This document shows positions 1 to 13,089 of a stretch of 64,000 bases of DNA, piece by piece. A program made the position numbers and the translations under genes. How positions within the stretch are numbered: position 1 is the stretch's first letter; each line of letters begins with the position of its first letter. This DNA comes from Schistocerca nitens. Taxonomy: Eukaryota > Arthropoda > Insecta > Orthoptera > Acrididae. The stretch is taken from positions 344,668,650 to 344,732,649 of the forward strand of contig NC_064619.1 in NCBI RefSeq assembly GCF_023898315.1, read 5' to 3'. The notes beneath the pieces were generated by a model. That model made no database searches. It was not told the origin of the DNA and saw nothing but the letters and a program-made list of their open reading frames with translations.

Positions 1-1309
1 TTTTACAATGCCGAAAAATTGATAAAGTATTCATCATGTGTGATCTCGAGCGGTCGTAATTATCGCAACAGTTAAATGTTCCAGGCTATTTCTATTCAAG
101 AAATTTGTCTACCGTGCCGGAAGAAGGAATGTTCTCACATTTAGACACAATGTGTGCTTGGTTTTCTGCTACACTGATCACCTTAATCGATCTGCGTTCA
201 GTTAGAGTGAACACGCTCATATAAATCACAACTTGCTGCAGTGCCATTTTACAATGCCGAAAAATTGATAAAGTATTCATCATGTGTGATCTCGAGCGGT
301 CGTAATTATCGCAACAGTTAAATGTTCCAGGCTATTTCTATTCAAGAAATTTGTCTACCGTGCCGGAAGAAGGAAACTTCTCACATTTAGACACAACGTG
401 TGCTTGGTTTTCTGCTACACTGATCACCTTAATCGATCTGCGTTCAGTTAGAGTGAACACGCTCATATGAATCACAAGTTGCTGCAGTGCCATTTTACAA
501 TGCCGAAAAATTGATAAAGTATTCATCATGTGTGATCTGGAGCGGTCGTAATTATCGCAACAGTTAAATGTTCCAGGCTATTTCTATTCAAGAAATTTGT
601 CTACCGTGCCGGAAGAAGGAAACTTCTCACATTTAGACACAACGTGTGCTTGGTTTTCTGCTACACTGATCACCTTAATCGATCTGCGTTCAGTTAGAGT
701 GAACACGCTCATATGAATCACAACTTGCTGCAGTGCCATTTTACAATGCCGAAAAATTGATAAAGTATTCATCATGTGTGATCTCGAGCGGTCGTAATTA
801 TCGCAACAGTTTAATGTTCCAGGCTATTTCTCTTCAAGAAATTAGTCTACCGTGCCGGAAGAAGGAATCTTCTCACATTTAGACACAACGTGTGCCTGGT
901 TTTCTGCTACACTGATCACCTTAATCGATCTGCGTTCAGTTAGAGTGAACACGCTCATATGAATCACAACTTGCTGCAGTGCCATTTTACAATGCCGAAA
1001 AATTGATCAAGTATTCATCATGTGTGATCTCGAGCGGTCGTAATTATCGCAACAGTTAAATGTTCCAGGCTATTTCTAATCAAGAATTTGTCTACCGTGC
1101 CGGAAGAAGGAATCTTCTCACATTTAGACACAACGTGTGCTTGGTTTTCTGCTACACTGATCACCTTAATCGATCTGCGTTCAGTTAGAGTGAACACGCT
1201 CATATGAATCACAAGTTGCTGCACATGCCATTTTACAATGCCGAAAAATTGATAAAGTATTCATCATGTGTGATCTGGAGCGGTCGTAATTATCGCAACA
1301 GTTAAATGT

Positions 1310-4259
1310 TCCAGGCTATTTCTATTCAAGAAATTTGTCTACCGTGCCGGAAGAAGGAAACTTCTCACATTTAGACACAACGTGTGCTTGGTTTTCTGCT
1401 ACACTGATCACCTTAATCGATCTGCGTTCAGTTAGAGTGAACACGCTCATATGAATCACAACTTGCTGCAGTGCCATTTTACAATGCCGAAAAATTGATA
1501 AAGTATTCATCATGTGTGATCTGGAGCGGTCGTAATTATCGCAACAGTTTAATGTTCCAGGCTATTTCTCTTCAAGAAATTAGTCTACCGTGCCGGAAGA
1601 AGGAATCTTCTCACATTTAGACACAACGTGTGCTTGGTTTTCTGCTACACTGATCACCTTAATCGATCTGCGTTCAGTTAGAGTGAACACGCTCATATGA
1701 ATCACAACTTGCTGCAGTGCCATTTTACAATGCCGAAAAATTGGTAAGTATTCATCATGTGTGATCTCGAGCGGTCGTAATTATCGCAACAGTTAAATGT
1801 TCCAGGCTATTTCTAATCAAGAATTTGTCTACCGTGCCGGAAGAAGGAATCTTCTCACATTTAGACACAACGTGTGCTTGGTTTTCTGCTACACTGATCA
1901 CCTTAATCGATCTGCGTTCAGTTAGAGTGAACACGCTCATATGAATCACAACTTGCTGCAGTGCCATTTTACAATGCCGAAAAATTGACAAAGTATTCAT
2001 CATGTGTGATCCCGAGCGGTTGTAATTATTCCAACACTTAAATGTTCCAGGCTATTTCTATTCAAGAAATTTGTCTACCGTGCCGGAAGAAGGAAACTTC
2101 TCACATTTCGACACAACGTGTGCTTGGTTTTCTGCTACACTGATCACCTTAATCGATCTACGTTCAGTTAGAGTGAACACGCTCATATGAATCACAACTT
2201 GCTGCAGTGCCATTTTACAATGCCGAAAAATTGATAAAGTATTCATCATGTGTGATCCCAAGCGTTCGTAATTATCGCAACAGTTAAATGTTCCAGGCTA
2301 TTTCTATTCAAGATAGTTGTCTACCGTGCCGGACGAAGGAAACTTCTCACATTTAGACACAACGTGTGCTTGGTTTTCTGCTACACTGATCACCTTAATC
2401 GATCTGCGTTCAGTTAGAGTGAACACACTCATATGAATCACAAGTTGCTGCAGTGCCATTTTACAATGCCGAAAAATTGATAAAGTATTCATCATGTGTG
2501 ATCTCGAGCGGTCGTAATTATCGCAACAGTTAAATGTTTCAGGCTATTTCTATTCAAGAAATTTGTCTACTGTGCCAGAAGAAGGAAACTTCTCACATTT
2601 AGACACAACGTGTGCTTGGTTTTCTGCTACACTGATCACCTTAATCGATCTGCGTTCAGTTAGAGAGAACACGCTCATATGAATCACAACTTGCTGCAGT
2701 GCCATTTTACAATGCCGAAAAATTGCTAAAGTATTCATCATGTGTGATCTCGAGCGGTCGTAATTATCGCAACAGTTAAATGTTCCAGGCTATTTCTATT
2801 CAAGAAATTTGTCTACCGTGCCGGAAGAAGGAATCTTCTCACATTTAGACACAACGTGTGCTTGGTTTTCTGCTACACTGATCACCTTAATAGATCTGCA
2901 TTCAGTTTGAGTGAACACGCTCATATGAATCACAACTTGCTGCAGTGCCATTTTACAATGCCGAAAAATTGATAAAGTATTCATCATGTGTGATCCCGAG
3001 CGTTCGTAATTATCGCAACAGTTAAATGTTCCAGGCTAATTCTATTCAAGATATTTGTCTACCGTGCCGGACGAAGGAAACTTCTCTTATTTAGACACAA
3101 AGTGTGCTTGGTTTTCTGCTACACTGATCACCTTAATCGATCTGCGTTCATTTAGAGTGAACACACTCATATGAATCACAAGTTGCTGCAGTGCCATTTT
3201 ACAATGCCGAAAAATTGATAAAGTATTCATCATGTGTGATCTCGAGCAGTCGTAATTATCGCAACAGTTAAATGTTCCAGGCTATTTCTATTCAAGAAAT
3301 TTGTCTACCGTGCCGGAAGAAGGAAACTTCTCACATTTAGACACAACGTGTGCTTGGTTTTCTGCTACACTGATCACCTTAATCGATCTGCGTACAGTTA
3401 GAGTGAACACGCTCATATGAATCACAACTTGCTGCAGTGCCATTTTACAATGCCGAAAAATTGATAAAGTATTCATCATGTGTGATCTCGAGCGGTCGTA
3501 ATTATCGCAACAGTTTAATGTTCCAGGCTATTTCTCTTCAAGAAATTTGTCTACCGTGCCGGAAGAAGGAATCTTCTCACATTTAGACACAACGTGTGCT
3601 TGGTTTTCTGCTACACTGATCACCTTAATCGATCTGCGTTCAGTTAGAGTGAACACGCTCATATGAATCACAAGTTGCTGCAGTGCCATTTTACAATGCC
3701 GAAAAATTGATAAAGTATTCATCATGTGTGATCTCGAGCGGTCGTAATTATCGCAACAGTTAAATGTTCCAGGCTATTTCTATTCAAGAAATTTATCTAC
3801 CGTGCCGGAAGAAGGAATCTTCTCACATTTAGACACAATGTGTGCTTGGTTTTCTGCTACACTGATCACCTTAATCGATCTGCGTTCAGTTAGAGTGAAC
3901 ACGCTCATATGAATCACAACTTGCTGCAGTGCCATTTTACAATGCCGAAAAATTGACAAAGTATTCATCATGTGTGATCCCGAGCGGTCGTAATTATCGC
4001 AACAGTTAAATGTTCCAGGCTATTTCTATTCAAAAAATTTGTCTACCGTGCCGGAAGAAGGAATCTTCTCACATTTAGACACAACGTGTGCTTGGTTTTC
4101 TGCTACACTGATCACCTTAATCGATCTGCGTTCAGTTAGAGTGAACACGCTCATATGAATCACAACTTGCTGCAGTGCCATTTTACAATGCCGAAAAATT
4201 GATAAAGTATTCATCATGTGTGATCTCGAGCGGTCGTAACTATGCAACAGTTAAATGTT
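1310..4259. repeat. Higher-order repeat A, copy 1 (12 monomers, about 2950 bp)
   Basis: The ordered series of monomer variants from about 1310 recurs 2950 bp downstream. Shared markers include 'ctggagcgg' (1523 and 4473), the 'ttattccaacac' variant (about 2027 and 4977), the stop-mutant 'ctaattctattc' monomer (about 3033 and 5983) and 'cagtttgag' (about 2904 and 5854). Only a few single-base differences separate the copies, for example near 3393 and 4034. Ends are approximate because adjacent monomers are similar. Confidence 0.85.
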
Positions 4260-7209
4260 CCAGGCTATTTCTATTCAAGAAATTTGTCTACCGTGCCGGA
4301 AGAAGGAAACTTCTCACATTTAGACACAACGTGTGCTTGGTTTTCTGCTACACTGATCACCTTAATCGATCTGCGTTCAGTTAGAGTGAACACGCTCATA
4401 TGAATCACAACTTGCTGCAGTGCCATTTTACAATGCCGAAAAATTGATAAAGTATTCATCATGTGTGATCTGGAGCGGTCGTAATTATCGCAACAGTTTA
4501 ATGTTCCAGGCTATTTCTCTTCAAGAAATTAGTCTACCGTGCCGGAAGAAGGAATCTTCTCACATTTAGACACAACGTGTGCTTGGTTTTCTGCTACACT
4601 GATCACCTTAATCGATCTGCGTTCAGTTAGAGTGAACACGCTCATATGAATCACAACTTGCTGCAGTGCCATTTTACAATGCCGAAAAATTGATAAAGTA
4701 TTCATCATGTGTGATCTCGAGCGGTCGTAATTATCGCAACAGTTAAATGTTCCAGGCTATTTCTAATCAAGAATTTGTCTACCGTGCCGGAAGAAGGAAT
4801 CTTCTCACATTTAGACACAACGTGTGCTTGGTTTTCTGCTACACTGATCACCTTAATCGATCTGCGTTCAGTTAGAGTGAACACGCTCATATGAATCACA
4901 ACTTGCTGCAGTGCCATTTTACAATGCCGAAAAATTGACAAAGTATTCATCATGTGTGATCCCGAGCGGTTGTAATTATTCCAACACTTAAATGTTCCAG
5001 GCTATTTCTATTCAAGAAATTTGTCTACCGTGCCGGAAGAAGGAAACTTCTCACATTTCGACACAACGTGTGCTTGGTTTTCTGCTACACTGATCACCTT
5101 AATCGATCTACGTTCAGTTAGAGTGAACACGCTCATATGAATCACAACTTGCTGCAGTGCCATTTTACAATGCCGAAAAATTGATAAAGTATTCATCATG
5201 TGTGATCCCAAGCGTTCGTAATTATCGCAACAGTTAAATGTTCCAGGCTATTTCTATTCAAGATAGTTGTCTACCGTGCCGGACGAAGGAAACTTCTCAC
5301 ATTTAGACACAACGTGTGCTTGGTTTTCTGCTACACTGATCACCTTAATCGATCTGCGTTCAGTTAGAGTGAACACACTCATATGAATCACAAGTTGCTG
5401 CAGTGCCATTTTACAATGCCGAAAAATTGATAAAGTATTCATCATGTGTGATCTCGAGCGGTCGTAATTATCGCAACAGTTAAATGTTTCAGGCTATTTC
5501 TATTCAAGAAATTTGTCTACTGTGCCAGAAGAAGGAAACTTCTCACATTTAGACACAACGTGTGCTTGGTTTTCTGCTACACTGATCACCTTAATCGATC
5601 TGCGTTCAGTTAGAGAGAACACGCTCATATGAATCACAACTTGCTGCAGTGCCATTTTACAATGCCGAAAAATTGCTAAAGTATTCATCATGTGTGATCT
5701 CGAGCGGTCGTAATTATCGCAACAGTTAAATGTTCCAGGCTATTTCTATTCAAGAAATTTGTCTACCGTGCCGGAAGAAGGAATCTTCTCACATTTAGAC
5801 ACAACGTGTGCTTGGTTTTCTGCTACACTGATCACCTTAATAGATCTGCATTCAGTTTGAGTGAACACGCTCATATGAATCACAACTTGCTGCAGTGCCA
5901 TTTTACAATGCCGAAAAATTGATAAAGTATTCATCATGTGTGATCCCGAGCGTTCGTAATTATCGCAACAGTTAAATGTTCCAGGCTAATTCTATTCAAG
6001 ATATTTGTCTACCGTGCCGGACGAAGGAAACTTCTCTTATTTAGACACAAAGTGTGCTTGGTTTTCTGCTACACTGATCACCTTAATCGATCTGCGTTCA
6101 TTTAGAGTGAACACACTCATATGAATCACAAGTTGCTGCAGTGCCATTTTACAATGCCGAAAAATTGATAAAGTATTCATCATGTGTGATCTCGAGCAGT
6201 CGTAATTATCGCAACAGTTAAATGTTCCAGGCTATTTCTATTCAAGAAATTTGTCTACCGTGCCGGAAGAAGGAAACTTCTCACATTTAGACACAACGTG
6301 TGCTTGGTTTTCTGCTACACTGATCACCTTAATCGATCTGCGTTCAGTTAGAGTGAACACGCTCATATGAATCACAACTTGCTGCAGTGCCATTTTACAA
6401 TGCCGAAAAATTGATAAAGTATTCATCATGTGTGATCTCGAGCGGTCGTAATTATCGCAACAGTTTAATGTTCCAGGCTATTTCTCTTCAAGAAATTTGT
6501 CTACCGTGCCGGAAGAAGGAATCTTCTCACATTTAGACACAACGTGTGCTTGGTTTTCTGCTACACTGATCACCTTAATCGATCTGCGTTCAGTTAGAGT
6601 GAACACGCTCATATGAATCACAACTTGCTGCAGTGCCATTTTACAATGCCGAAAAATTGATAAAGTATTCATCATGTGTGATCTCGAGCGGTCGTAATTA
6701 TCGCAACAGTTAAATGTTCCAGGCTATTTCTATTCAAGAAATTTATCTACCGTGCCGGAAGAAGGAATCTTCTCACATTTAGACACAATGTGTGCTTGGT
6801 TTTCTGCTACACTGATCACCTTAATCGATCTGCGTTCAGTTAGAGTGAACACGCTCATATGAATCACAACTTGCTGCAGTGCCATTTTACAATGCCGAAA
6901 AATTGACAAAGTATTCATCATGTGTGATCCCGAGCGGTCGTAATTATCGCAACAGTTAAATGTTCCAGGCTATTTCTATTCAAGAAATTTGTCTACCGTG
7001 CCGGAAGAAGGAATCTTCTCACATTTAGACACAACGTGTGCTTGGTTTTCTGCTACACTGATCACCTTAATCGATCTGCGTTCAGTTAGAGTGAACACGC
7101 TCATATGAATCACAACTTGCTGCAGTGCCATTTTACAATGCCGAAAAATTGATAAAGTATTCATCATGTGTGATCTCGAGCGGTCGTAACTATGCAACAG
7201 TTAAATGTT
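4260..7209. repeat. Higher-order repeat A, copy 2 (12 monomers)
   Basis: Second copy of the 2950 bp unit, directly abutting copy 1 in the same orientation. The near-identity of 12 consecutive, individually distinguishable monomers indicates a block duplication more recent than the spread of single monomers. Confidence 0.85.
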
Positions 7210-9650
7210 CCAGGCTATTTCTATTCAAGAAATTTGTCTACCGTGCCGGAAGAAGGAAACTTCTCACATTTCGACACAACGTGTGCTTGGTTTTCTGCTA
7301 CACTGATCACCTTAATCGATCTGCGTTCAGTTAGAGTGAACACGCTCATATGAATCACAACTTGCTGCAGTGCCATTTTACAATGCCGAAAAATTGACAA
7401 AGTATTCATCATGTGTGATCCCGAGCGGTTGTAATTATTGCAACAGTTAAATGTTCCAGGCTATTTCTATTCAAGAAATTTGTCTACCGTGCCGGAAGAA
7501 GGAAACTTCTCACATTTCGACACAACGTGTGCTTGGTTTTCTGCTACACTGATCACCTTAATCGATCTGCGTTCAGTTAGAGTGAACACGCTCATATGAA
7601 TCACAACTTGCTGCAGTGCCATTTTACAATGCCGAAAAATTGATAAAGTATTCATCATGTGTGATCCCAAGCGTTCGTAATTATCGCAACAGTTAAATGT
7701 TCCAGGCTATTTCTATTCAAGATAGTTGTCTACCGTGCCGGACGAAGGAAACTTCTCACATTTAGACACAACGTGTGCTTGGTTTTCTGCTACACTGATC
7801 ACTTTAATCGATCTGCGTGCAGTTAGAGTGAACACACTCATATGAATCACAAGTTGCTGCAGTGCCATTTTACAATGCCGAAAAATTGATAAAGTATTCA
7901 TCATGTGTGATCTCGAGCGGTCGTAATTATCGCAACAGTTAAATGTTCCAGGCTATTTCTATTCAAGAAATTTGTCTACTGTGCCAGAAGAAGGAAACTT
8001 CTCACATTTAGACACAACGTGTGCTTGGTTTTCTGCTACACTGATCACCTTAATCGATCTGCGTTCAGTTAGAGTGAACACGCTCATATGAATCACAACT
8101 TGCTGCAGTGCCATTTTACAATGCCGAAAAATTGATAAAGTATACATCATGTGTGATCTCGAGCGGTCGTAATTATCGCAACAGTTAAATGTTACAGGCT
8201 ATTTCTATTCAAGAAATTTGTCTACCGTGCCAGAAGAAGGAAACTTCTCACATTTAGACACAACGTGTGCTTGGTTTTCTGCTACACTGATCACCTTAAT
8301 CGATCTGCGTTCAGTTAGAGAGAACACGCTCATATGAATCACAAATTGCTGCAGTGCCATTTTACAATGCCGAAAAATTGCTAAAGTATTCATCATGTGT
8401 GATCTCGAGCGGTCGTAATTATCGCAACAGTTAAATGTTCCAGGCTATTTCTATTCAAGAAATTTGTCTACCGTGCCGGAAGAAGGAATCTTCTCACATT
8501 TAGACACAACGTGTGCTTGGTTTTCTGCTACACTGATCACCTTAATAGATCTGCATTCAGTTAGAGTGAACACGCTCATATGAATCACAACTTGCTGCAG
8601 TGCCATTTTACAATGCCGAAAAATTGATAAAGTATTCATCATGTGTGATCCCGAGCGTTCGTAATTATCGCAACAGTTAAATGTTCCAGGCTAATTCTAT
8701 TCAAGATATTTGTCTACCGTGCCGGACGAAGGAAACTTCTCACATTTAGACACAAAGTGTGCTTGGTTTTCTGCTACACTGATCACCTTAATCTATCTGC
8801 GTTCAGTTAGAGTGAACACACTCATATGAATCACAAGTTGCTGCAGTGCCATTTTACAATGCCGAAAAATTGATAAAGTATTCATCATGTGTGATCTCGA
8901 GCAGTCGTAATTATCGCAACAGTTAAATGTTCCAGGCTATTTCTATTCAAGAAATTTGTCTACCGTGCCGGACGAAGGAAACTTCTCACATTTAGACACA
9001 ACGTGTGCTTGGTTTTCTGCTACACTGATCACCTTAATCGATCTGCGTTCAGTTAGAGTGAACACGCTCATATGAATCACAACTTGCTGCAGTGCCATTT
9101 TACAATGCCGAAAAATTGATAAAGTATTCATCATGTGTGATCTCGAGCGGTCGTAATTATCGCAACAGTTAAATGTTCCAGGCTATTTCTCTTCAAGAAA
9201 TTAGTCTACCGTGCCGGAAGAAGGAATCTTCTCACATTTAGACACAACGTGTGCTTGGTTTTCTGCTACACTGATCACCTTAATCGATCTGCGTTCAGTT
9301 AGAGTGAACACGCTCATATGAATCACAACTTGCTGCAGTGCCATTTTACAATGCCGAAAAATTGATAAAGTATTCATCATGTGTGATCTCGAGCGGTCGT
9401 AATTATCGCAACAGTTAAATGTTCCAGGCTATTTCTATTCAAGAAATTTATCTACCGTGCCGGAAGAAGGAATCTTCTCACATTTAGACACAATGTGTGC
9501 TTTGTTTTCTGCTACACTGATCACCTTAATCGATCTGCGTTCAGTTAGAGTGAACACGCTCATATGAATCACAACTTGCTGCAGTGCCATTTTACAATGC
9601 CGAAAAATTGACAAAGTATTCATCATGTGTGATCCCGAGCGGTCGTAATT
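7210..9650. repeat. Higher-order repeat A, partial rearranged third copy
   Basis: The A-type variant order continues but with offsets of 2459 and then 2705 bp, i.e. 10 and 11 monomers minus 1 bp. The step is explained by one extra monomer near 7959-8150 (a 'tatacatcatg' variant). Markers such as 'ttgtaattattgc' (about 7430), the 'gataagt'-less 'ctaaagtattc' monomer (about 8381) and 'aatagatctgcattc' (about 8544) keep their A-unit order. Confidence 0.65.
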
Positions 9651-12600
9651 ATCGCAACAGTTAAATGTTCCAGGCTATTTCTATTCAAGAAATTTGTCTA
9701 CCGTGCCGGAAGAAGGAATCTTCTCACATTTAGACACAACGTGTGCTTGGTTTTCTGCTACACTGATCACCTTAATCGATCTGCGTTCAGTTAGAGTGAA
9801 CACGCTCATATGAATCACAACTTGCTGCAGTGCCATTTTACAATGCCGAAAAATTGATAAAGTATTCATCATGTGTGATCCCAAGCGTTCGTATTTATCG
9901 CAACAGTTAAATGTTCCAGGCTATTTCTATTCAAGATAGTTGTCTACCGTGCCGGACGAAGGAAACTTATCACATTTAGACACAACGTGTGCTTGGTTTT
10001 CTGCTACACTGATCACCTTAATCGATCTGCGTTCAGTTAGAGTGAACACACTCATATGAATCACAAGTTGCTGCAGTGCCATTTTACAATGCCGAAAAAT
10101 TGATAAAGTATTCATCATGTATGATCTCGAGCGGTCGTAATTATCGCAACAGTTAAATGTTCCAGGCTATTTCTATTCAAGAAATTTGTCTACTGTGCCA
10201 GAAGAAGGAAACTTCTGACATTTAGACACAACGTGTGCTTGGTTTTCTGCTACACTGATCACCTTAATCGATCTGCGTTCAGTTAGAGTGAACACGCTCA
10301 TATGAATCACAACTTGCTGCAGTGCCATTTTACAATGCCGAAAAATTGATAAAGTATTCATCATGTGTGATCTCGAGCGGTCGTAATTATCGCAACAGTT
10401 AAATGTTCCAGGCTATTTCTATTCAAGAAATTTGTCTACCGTGCCGGAAGAAGGAAACTTCTCACATTTAGACACAACGTGTGCTTGGTTTTCTGCTACA
10501 CTGATCACCTTAATCGATCTGCGTTCAGTTAGAGTGAACACGCTCATATGAATCACAAGTTGCTGCAGTGCCATTTTACAATGCCGAAAAATTGATAAAG
10601 TATTCATCATGTGTGATCTCGAGCGGTCGTAATTATCGCAACAGTTAAATGTTCCAGGCTATTTCTATTCAAGAAATTTGTCTACCGTGCCGGAAGAAGG
10701 AATCTTCTCACATTTAGACACAACGTGTGCTTGGTTTTCTGCTACACTGATCACCTTAATAGATCTGCATTCAGTTAGAGTGAACACGCTCATATGAATG
10801 ACAACTTGCTGCAGTGCCGTTTTACAATGCCGAAAAATTGACGAAGTATTCATCATGTGTGATCCCGAGCGGTCGTAATTATCGCAACAGTTAAATGTTC
10901 CAGGCTATTTCTATTCAAGATATTTGTCTACCGTGCCGGAAGAAGGAAACTTCTCATATTTAGACACAACGTGTGCTTGGTTTTCTGCTACACTGATCAC
11001 CTTAATCGATCTGCGTTCGGTTAGAGTGAACACGCTCAAATGAATTACAACTTGCTGCAGTACCATTTTACAATGCCGAAAAATTGATAAAGTATTCATC
11101 ATGTGTGATCTCGAGCGGTCGTAACTACGCAACAGTTAAATGTTCCAGGCTATTTCTATTCAAGTAATTTCTCTACCATGCCGGAAGAAGGAAACTTCTC
11201 ACTTTTAGACACAACGTGTGCTTGGTTTTCTGCTACACTGATCACCTTAATCGATCTGCGTTCAGTTAGAGTGAACATGCTCATATGAATCACAACTTGC
11301 TGCAGTGCCATTTTACAATGCCGAAAAATTGATAAAGTATTCTTCATGTGTGATCTCGAGCGGTCGTAATTATCGCAACAGTTAAATGTTCCAGGGTATT
11401 TCTAATCAAGAATTTGTCTACCGTGCCAGAAGAAGGAAACTTCTCACATTTAGACACAATGTGTGCTTGGTTTTCTGCTACACTGATCACCTTAATCGAT
11501 CTGCGTTCAGTTAGAGTGAACACGCTCATATGAATCACAACTTGCTGCAGTGCCGTTTTTTCAATGCCGAAAAATTGATAAAGTATTCATCTTGTGTGAT
11601 CTCGAGCGGTCGTAATAATCGCAACAGTTAAATGTTCCAGGCTATTTCTATTCAAGATATTTGTCTACCGTGCCGGACGAAGGAAACTTCTCACATTTAG
11701 ACACAACGTGTGCTTGGTTTTCTGCTACACTGATCACCTTAATCGATCTGCGTTCAGTTAGAGTGAACACATATGAATCACAAGTTGCTGCAGTGCCATT
11801 TTACAATGCCGAAAAACTGATAAAGTATTCATCATGTGTGATCTCGAGCGGTCGTAATTATCGCAACAGTTAAATGTTACAGGCTATTTCTATTCAAGAA
11901 ATTTGTCTACCGTGCCGGAAGAAGGAATCGTCTTACATTAAGACACAACGTGTGCTTAGTTTTCTGCTACACTGATCACCTTAATCGATCTGCGTTCAGT
12001 TAGAGTGAACACGCTCATATGAATCACAACTTGCTGCAGTGCCATTTTACAATGCCGAAAAATTGATAACGTATTCATCATGTGTGATCTCGAGCGGTCG
12101 TAATTATCGCAACAGTTAAATGTTCCAGGCTATTTCTATTCAAGAAATTTGTCTACCGTGCCGGAAGAAGGAATCTTCTCACATTTAGACACAATGTGTG
12201 CTTGGTTTTCTGCTACACTGATCACCTTAATCGATCTGCGTTCAGTTAGAGTGAACACGCTCATATGAATCACAACTTGCTGCAGTGCCATTTTACAATG
12301 CCGAAAAATTGATAAAGTATTCATCATGTGTGATCTCGAGCGGTCGTAATTATCGCAACAGTTAAATGTTCCAGGCTATTTCTATTCAAGAAATTTGTCT
12401 ACCGTGCCGGAAGAAGGAAACTTCTCACATTTAGACACAACGTGTGCTTGGTTTTCTGCTACACTGATCACCTTAATCGATCTGCGTTCAGTTAGAGTGA
12501 ACACGCTCATATGAATCACAACATGCTTCAGTGCCATTTTACAATGCCGAAAAATTGATAAAGTATTCATCATGTGTGATCTCGAGCGGTCGTAAATATC

Positions 12601-13089
12601 GCAACAGTTAAAAGTTCCAGGCTATTTCTATTCAAGAAATTCGTCTACCGTGCCGGAAGAAGGAAACTTCTCACATTTAGACACAACGTGTGCTTGGTTT
12701 TCTGCTACACTGATCACCTTAATCGATCTGCGTTCGGTTAGAGTGAACACGCTCATATGAATCACAAGTTGCTGCAGTGCCATTTTACAATGCCGAAAAA
12801 TTGATAAAGTATTCATCATGTGTGATCTCGAGCGGTCGTAATTATCGCAACAGTTAAATGTTCCAGGCTATTTCTATTCAAGAAATTTGTCTACCGTGCC
12901 GGAAGAAGGAAACTTCTCACATTTAGACACAACGTGTGCTTGGTTTTCTGCTACACTGATCACCTTAATCGATCTGCGTTCAGTTAGAGTGAACACGCTC
13001 ATATGAATCACAACTTGCTGCAGTGCCATTTTACAATGCCGAAAAATTGACAAAGTATTCATCATGTGTGATCCCGAGCGGTCGTAATT
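9651..13089. repeat. Higher-order repeat B, copy 1 (14 monomers, 3439 bp)
   Basis: Monomers from about 9651 recur 3438-3439 bp downstream. Markers include 'gtatttatcgc' (about 9892 and 13331), 'cttctgacatt' (about 10213 and 13652), 'gccgttttac' with 'gacgaagtattc' (about 10817-10850 and 14256-14290), 'gtaatttctctaccatg' (about 11163 and 14602) and the 'gaacacatatg' 4 bp deletion (about 11767 and 15205). Confidence 0.8.
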
